Shown here: positions 57,901-64,000 of the stretch, in pieces
How positions within the stretch are numbered: position 1 is the first letter of the stretch
How the letters are laid out: each line of letters begins with the position of its first letter
Source of the DNA: Rotaria sordida
Taxonomy: Eukaryota > Rotifera > Eurotatoria > Philodinida > Philodinidae
Direction: 5' to 3'
DNA: 64,000 bases
Assembly (NCBI GenBank): GCA_905250125.1
Contig: CAJNOL010001301.1
Coordinates: 1-64,000 of the forward strand
Translations under genes and position numbers: made by a program
Notes under the pieces: generated by a model
Seen by the model: the letters and a program-made list of their open reading frames with translations, nothing else
What the model was told of the DNA's origin: nothing
The model's database searches: none

Positions 57901-58001
57901 ATTTAATTTATGGAATACTTGGAATAATTTTTATTATTCTAACTTCACTTTTTTCACGACGAAATCTCATTCGATTGGTTATGTTTTCGCGTTTAATATA
58001 A
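54919..58001 (+). CDS. MPPE1: metallophosphoesterase, PGAP5/MPPE1/Cdc1-like, 6 exons
   Basis: Exons 54919-55076, 56805-56903, 56955-57258, 57311-57508, 57574-57760 and 57838-58001 give 369 residues (human MPPE1 396). One N-terminal membrane segment (ILIITGLLVVFINEVLLY) and one C-terminal (YIYGILGIIFIILTSLF-like) flank a lumenal phosphoesterase domain. The conserved IVFLGDIFDEG carries the GDxxD-type metal site. Other metal-site motifs are altered against the classical pattern: DPQ for DxH, PGDNDVGGE for GNHD, and KGDSHH for GHxH; NHWP keeps its His. In mammals the enzyme removes ethanolamine phosphate from the second mannose of GPI anchors for ER exit. The changes resemble, from memory, the insect and yeast Cdc1-like branch rather than decay. 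Intron 1 is 1728 bp. AATAAA lies at 58085. Confidence 0.88.
55252..55456 (+). other. coding-like segment in intron 1 of the PGAP5-like gene (possible alternative last exon)
   Basis: An AG acceptor (TTTCTAATAG) at 55250-55251 opens a 67-codon frame with the correct phase to follow exon 1 (AA|T). It reads N-G-A-N-Q-I-D-F-I-P-F-H-Q then ALKKALELSRKALP and LRPKNLFLVTPLV, and stops at 55454-55456. It is less A+T-rich than the rest of the intron and looks like an amphipathic helix-forming protein. It could be an alternative terminal exon, a remnant of another gene or a transposon piece. I do not recognise it. Confidence 0.35.
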
Positions 58002-60133
58002 ATCTTCTTTGTACATCTATTCTTGTTTTTTGTAAAAGAAATACTAACGATCAAATAGATAAAAGATTCTTTTTTTTTTCTTGAAATAAAACTTTTCATC
58101 TCTTTTATATCTCAAAGATAGTCAATAGGAATTATTGTTTGTATTCGAATCAATAAACAAGTTTTATCAAGTTACGAATTGAATATCGATTTTACTACGA
58201 TTAGACCTCGTCGAGTTGATCTCAGATCCAGTCTGGATCCGAAAACTTTGGACCTGACGAGCTCTAACTATGGTCCTTTCATTAAGAAAAAGATGAAATA
58301 TAAGTTGTAGTGAACTTCGACAATAAATAACATAGACATTTTCTATATTAGTTTACTTTTTAACACTTCAATAACCGTATGGTGAATTTCAAATGATAAT
58401 TAGTTTCCAGTTGAGTTTTTGCTTATTCATAGAAGAAATTTTTCACGATTACCAGAAGAACAAATCAGCAGAAAATTAGTCATCCTAAATTTTTGAGTTT
58501 TATTGAAAATCAAAAATTTATCACGACTAACTCGTAATTCCAATGCATTGTTTTTTTGACAATTAAATCCACAATTCATTTCATTTTCACATCTGATGCT
58601 CGTCATGTTAATACATAGATTTTTTGAATAATTCGAATCGAAAAATGAAGAAATATATTCTATGTGAACTCAATCTCAATCATTATACATAATAGAAAAA
58701 TTCTTTTTATAAGTCTTATAATATTTCTTCAATAGAATTTCGAACAATATTTTTTATGAGAAAATATTAGTTCAACTCATTTTCTTTTATTTTAGTATAA
58801 AAATATGATATAAAGTTTAGCTCAACATATCAAATATTTTCCTACTTGATCGAATAACAGAAAAAAATGGCTCTTTTCTACTTAGGAAGAGCTAAAATAT
58901 AATTGTTCTCTTCACTTTCGATCTAAATTATTCCGTTGGTTTATGTCTACCTAATAGCTATCATCGTCTCTTTAATATACGAAGGGTAATTCTGATTTGT
59001 GAGTTTCTCCTCCATTTAAAAGAGACTGTCAGTAGTTTTTTCGATGTTGATTTTTCTGTTTATTTTAAACAAAGATCAATATATATGTGTATATACATAA
59101 ACAGACTGATAAGAATTTTGAAAGTTTTTACAAACTTTTAAAAATTTTAAAGCATTGAAATTCAAAATTAGTACTAATTTTAGATTTGTACCATTATGTT
59201 TTTATTACATGATTTTTATAAACAATTTACTATTCGTTACCATTCAAATGATAATGTATACTACAATACAATAGGAATCAAAGATTCAAAATTCAATCTA
59301 ATAGTTCAAATCAAATCTATATTTAAAAATTGAATATTTTTTTTTTCATCTTTGTAAGTCACATTAAAGATAATAAAATGAATGAAAAAAATATTCAAGA
59401 TTTGATATAACAAGAAAAATCAATTTATATTTTATAAATCTTATTTTTCGATTGTATACTACACATCAGTTGTAACAAAAAAAGCCAAGTGAACGCTCTA
59501 TGTCAAATAATTACTGAATTACGAAACATATTTTGATTCTTTGTCTATCTGATATTACTATTTGTCTATAGACTAAATAAAGAAAAGAAATATTATGAAT
59601 TCATCTATAATATCACTAATATAATTATTAAAATGTAAAAATCAAAAAACTATAATCGAAGTACTACTTGAATTTGGACATATTTAAAAACAAAAAACTC
59701 CCATCAAAACAGCGCACCTTTAGTTTCTTATCAAAATGACATTTTCTTTTATTACGGTTTGTATGAATATTTGATTACTAGATTACAAGATAACAGCAAA
59801 TATTCAATACTTTTTCGATATTTAAATAACTGATAAATTACTCATGAAAAAAATTTCGTAAGAGCTCGGAAAAATGTCTTAATTTTTACATTGCATCATG
59901 TTGTTGATAATTTCCATCGTGGAAAAGAAATTTTCTCACACATGTAATTACTCAATAACAATGTGTCACGTGATTAGAAGATTTTTTTCTTTCTATGAGT
60001 TTCTGTTTTTCTATTCTTATAGAAAAAAAGAACAAAACCTGTTGATAAGTTTTTTTTTTTCATTGGGTTTTTTATTTTCATATAAAGACTATATATACGT
60101 TTTATCCTGTGTTATTTTTCTTGTCTGTCAAAA
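58002..60133. other. gene-poor intergenic region
   Basis: 2.1 kb of A+T-rich DNA between two plus-strand genes. It contains AATAAA at 58085 for the upstream gene and a short palindromic GATCCAGTCTGGATC near 58227. No gene, RNA or long inverted repeat recognised. Confidence 0.55.
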
Positions 60134-63100
60134 ATGAACAACCAAATTGAAACTTTTATAAATTATTTATTGGATACGGAAACAACATCCGAGATAGCGT
60201 TTATTGAAAATGTTCATAAAAAAAATGAATTATTTCAATTACATTATCTTAAGGATTGGGAACACATGGTTTTACGTAAATTACAACAGGTGCATCGGAA
60301 TGGTATTACATCTACATTGAATAATGTAGATAGTAGTCAAAAATCAGAAAGTGAAATTTCTTCTGAAGTTTCAACAGCATCATCATCAGAAGATGATGAG
60401 GAAGAAGATGAAGATAATACAAATAAAAAATCAATTCAAAATGAACATGTAAATATATATTTAATATAAAAATAAAAATAGTTTATTTGTTTGTTTATTT
60501 ATTTATTTATTTATTTTTAGACTCATCATTCAAGTAAAACAACACATATTTATGTTAATATAGTTCATCAATGTCAACGACTTCTTCGAATTTTATATTA
60601 TTGTCAACAACATTATGTTCATTTTAACGAACTTTATTTTTTTGCTATTGAACAATGTCTTAAGAGTGATAATGATAAAATAGTTACTATTGTTTTAAAA
60701 CAAATTGCTTCACATATATTTGAAGGTATAAGTAATGATAATGAATCTCAACGTCTCATAAGAGATCTTCCATTGGATACATTATCATCTATTATTTCTT
60801 CATTACATCAACCAATGTTAACTATAATTCAAACACTTCTATCAAAAAATAAAATGGAAATATATACAACAAATTTTTTAGCAAATCATATTGATATTCT
60901 ATATCCATGTACATCTCATTTTCTTGATGTACGTCGAGAATTTCGTGATAGTACACATTATCTTATTGATGGTGATTCATTAATTTTATCTATAGCACAT
61001 CATATAAATATTAATCTTAATTTAAATTATGGAAATACACTTCATGTGATTTTTATTATTGAACGAATTCTTCTGACATTTTTTTATCAATCAAATCAAT
61101 GTAATTATACACTTATATTTTTTGATTGTCATTATCATTTATATCAAAAAGAAAATTCAATTCTTAGTCTTATTCGTTCTTGTTTAATAATTCATCTTTC
61201 TAAAAATATAGATAAATATCGAACAGTAAGATTACAACAATTTTCATCATGGCTTAGTAATGAATATTTAAAATTTATTCAAGAAGAAAAACCAATGTTT
61301 TTATTTTATCATGATATGTCAACATTTAATAAAGAAAATGATAAACTTTTATCAAAAGATATCTTAGAAAAATTATTTTATACATATCGTTTATTTGGTA
61401 ATTATCATCAATATGTTGTACAATGTCAACTTTATTTAATGAATAAATTAATATTAACTGAAACAACAGTACAATGTTTTCAAATTCAATTTAATCGAAT
61501 GTATCCAAAACAATTACTTAATGAATTAGTTAAAACAGTATCATCAGATTTAAATATAATGAATAATATGCAAGAACGAGATTGGAATAAATTTGAAATA
61601 TTATGTCAAGATATTAGTGAAAATGATATTCGACTTTTTCTTTATCTTAAAACAATTGTTGATTTTATTGAAGAAAACATACATGAACGTTTTGTACAAT
61701 TTTTTAGTCCATTACTTATTCTTCATGTAGCTCTTCTTATTCGTTTATCATTAATTGATCGACATCTTCCATCATCAATTCCTTCGATTATATATAGTTC
61801 AACATTTTCTCAATATATAATACAATTTCAACAACGTCTTTCATCAAATCTCTTCGCATCAAATGTCTCATCATTGTCTTATTCAAAAATTGCTGATCTA
61901 TTCGATGGACGTCTTTTTACTTTTACTCTCTATCAAATTTATCAATCATCAAAAATTTCTCTTGATTCAAAAACATATGTAATTGTTAAACAAAGTCTTG
62001 ACTTATTGAATATACCATCAAATGAAAATATATTTCAAGATATTGTGAAAGAATTAATTCATTCGAATGATATTTTTTTCTCATCTTTACTATCAACAAA
62101 CCAATCGACAATAATTCAACAACAAAGTCGACAGAAAATTGTTCGAATATCAAATCCTTTTGTTGATGCATATCTTAAACCAATTTTTTCTTCAAATGAT
62201 ACATTAACATTTGATATGATTAGACCAGATGACAATTATATAATTCAATACAAAGGTAAAACTTTTGTTTTATTCTTGTTATTTAATTTATAACAATCTT
62301 TTATATTATCTATAGATAAACATTATTGGCAAACATACAAAGAAGTAAGTTGCTTTTAATAATAAGTACTTTATAATTATTGATTCTTTCTTTTTAATTT
62401 AAGGTAGGTAATGAAATCGATCGTATACGTGATAAAAATATTAAAAAGAATGGTACACAAGACTATCGTTATCGAACAAGAAATCAACAAAAATTGTAAG
62501 CAATAATCTTAACATTTTGAAATTATGAATTGTAAACGGATGTTGTTTTTTCTTTTTGATAGATATGACTATTTCACTTTATATGGTAAATCATTAACTA
62601 CGCGTGATGTTAGAGATAGTCAATCACAAATTGTTCTTCCTGTTGCATCAACTCCTTTACTATCAAATAAAGAAAATTGTATTGATCAAACAGATTCTGT
62701 TGCATCTAGTGGTAATAAAAAGAAACAACAACATAAAAATCAACCAAAAAAAGTTTTACCAACAAAAGCTGAAATGATTATCGAAAAAAATAAACAACGA
62801 ATATTAGATAAACGTATTAATGATGAAACTGATAAAGTTATTAATGTTGAAACTCGATTAAAACAAATATCATCTGATAATTATTCAGATGCTATTGATC
62901 TTATTGATGAATGTTTACCTAGTTTTGAAACATCAATTAAACGTCTTGAATTATTGAAAAAAAAATTAGATTTACAACGAAAATATTTACGAATATTAAA
63001 AAAGAAAAATCTTTTAACACTAGAAGAAAAATCAAAATTAGAACTTCTTCAAATAGGATTCTTTGCTACATTATGTGAAATAACACATCTTGAAAATCTT

Positions 63101-64000
63101 GTTGATGCATTTAATGAAAAGAAAAAATTTATGGAAGAACTTATTGATGATTTACCATTAGATACAGAAAAATGGTATCGATTTCAATTCGAAAAAATTA
63201 ATAGTCGATTACCAAGACGTGAACAAGGTATACGTGATGAACGAATATCAGATTTTATTCCAGATCCATGGCAAGTAAAATTTCTTGATGGTGTTGATAA
63301 ACAACAATCAATCATTATTGTTGCATCAACTGCTTCAGGTTAGTTTCTCAACTTTTTGTTTTTTTTTTTTTTTTGAGTTCTCTCATTCATATTCTAATTT
63401 CAACGTTTAGGTAAAACTTATGCATCATATTATGCTATGGGTAAAGTACTCAAAGATAAAGATGATACAAATGGTATATGTGTATATATAGCACCAACAA
63501 AAGCATTGATCAATCAAGTAGCAGGTAAAATAACATGATTCAATTTAAAATATGAATAAATTTCATATTTTGTGAAATACATGATCTAAAACGAGTATTG
63601 AAGTATAGAGATAGGAATTTTAACCTGTCCTCTTACAGAGCGTGGGAGATGTTGTTGATATACAATCACAAACAGTATATGAATAATGTCTTGTTATAAT
63701 AAATGAACTAATTCCTTATTAATTTTTTAAAGAATTAAGTAAATGAAGAAATATGTCCCAAAATATATAGAATAAAATAATTTTTCAGTGATTATGTACA
63801 TTATGTTTCATATTTTAATTCCACAGGAATTGTTCTAATAAATTTTTCTTTAAGGTACAATTCATTCAAAATTCGGTCCTGTATTTGGAACTTTTACACG
63901 AGATTATGAAATGAATATGGAAAAATGTCGAATTTTAGTTACTATTCCAGAATGTTTAGAAATGCTTCTTTTATCACCAAAACATCAACAATGGTGTCAA
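60134..64000 (+). CDS. DDX60: DDX60-like DExD/H-box helicase, N-terminal part (runs off the window)
   Basis: Exons 60134-60448, 60521-62255, 62316-62344, 62404-62495, 62563-63338, 63411-63524 and 63855 to the edge give 1069 residues so far (human DDX60: about 1712). The N-terminus has a Ser/Asp/Glu-rich stretch, then a ~600-residue region typical of DDX60 that includes [11 protein letters not shown] and [27 protein letters not shown] and a Lys/Glu-rich helical part follow. The helicase domain begins [16 protein letters not shown], with Walker [14 protein letters not shown] around residue 980, [13 protein letters not shown] (motif Ia), GTFTRDYE and [16 protein letters not shown]. In vertebrates DDX60 is an interferon-induced antiviral helicase that assists RIG-I-like sensing and blocks viral IRES translation. 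An innate antiviral role here is inference. The DEAD/H box lies beyond the window. Confidence 0.93.

Overview
The window looks like nuclear DNA of a small invertebrate animal. Base composition is strongly A+T-rich. Coding exons are separated mostly by GT-AG introns of about 50-90 bp with long T tracts. The genes are clear animal families: a CHD3/4/5 remodeller, G-protein beta-5, DNAAF10/WDR92, EDRF1, OGFR, NIT2, PGAP5/MPPE1 and DDX60. Compact introns, strong A+T bias and a short TGTGGG-like tract near 16.8 kb (TGTGGG is, from memory, the bdelloid telomere unit) make a bdelloid rotifer of the Rotaria type my best guess. That is an inference, not a demonstration.

Layout, left to right. 327-2530 (+): 12-exon RG-rich, Y-box-tail-like protein. 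3143-5499 (-): DNAAF10/WDR92, head to head with 5683-7483 (+): G beta-5. 9958-12622 (+): divergent seven-helix receptor. 12.6-19.6 kb: gene-poor, with a four-copy ~173-bp tandem array, two copies of a dispersed repeat and a telomere-like hairpin. 19630-27885 (+): Mi-2-type CHD. 27.9-34.4 kb: gene-poor, with a hAT element that has a perfect 8-bp target duplication and a younger TA-flanked inverted-repeat element nested inside it. 34428-34790 and 35101-35430 (-): two adjacent candidate amidated-peptide precursors, ending in KYG and RWG. 39846-41690 (+): IGFBP-Kazal-Ig secreted protein. 42047-44985 (-): OGFR-domain protein. 45229-46074 (-): NIT2 omega-amidase, head to head with 46283-54602 (+): EDRF1. 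54919-58001 (+): PGAP5/MPPE1-like phosphoesterase. 60134 to the window end (+): DDX60-like helicase, cut off by the edge.

Exon joins were made by hand. For every complete multi-exon gene the summed exon length is a multiple of three with an open frame, and for genes with a recognised homologue the length agrees with the family: 355 aa for WDR92, 352 for G beta-5, 1920 for CHD, 1132 for EDRF1.

The most striking structure is outside the exons. Many of the long introns (CHD, the IGFBP-like gene, OGFR, and three in EDRF1) contain a long imperfect inverted repeat, i.e. a fold-back or MITE-like element, of about 330-640 bp. Two have TA- or TTAA-like flanks, and one family recurs between the CHD intron and the hAT-nested element. 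The genes do not form an operon or one pathway. Shared themes are cilia and G-protein signalling (WDR92, G beta-5), secreted signalling (two peptides, an IGFBP-like protein, a receptor) and nucleic-acid work (CHD, DDX60, RG-rich protein).
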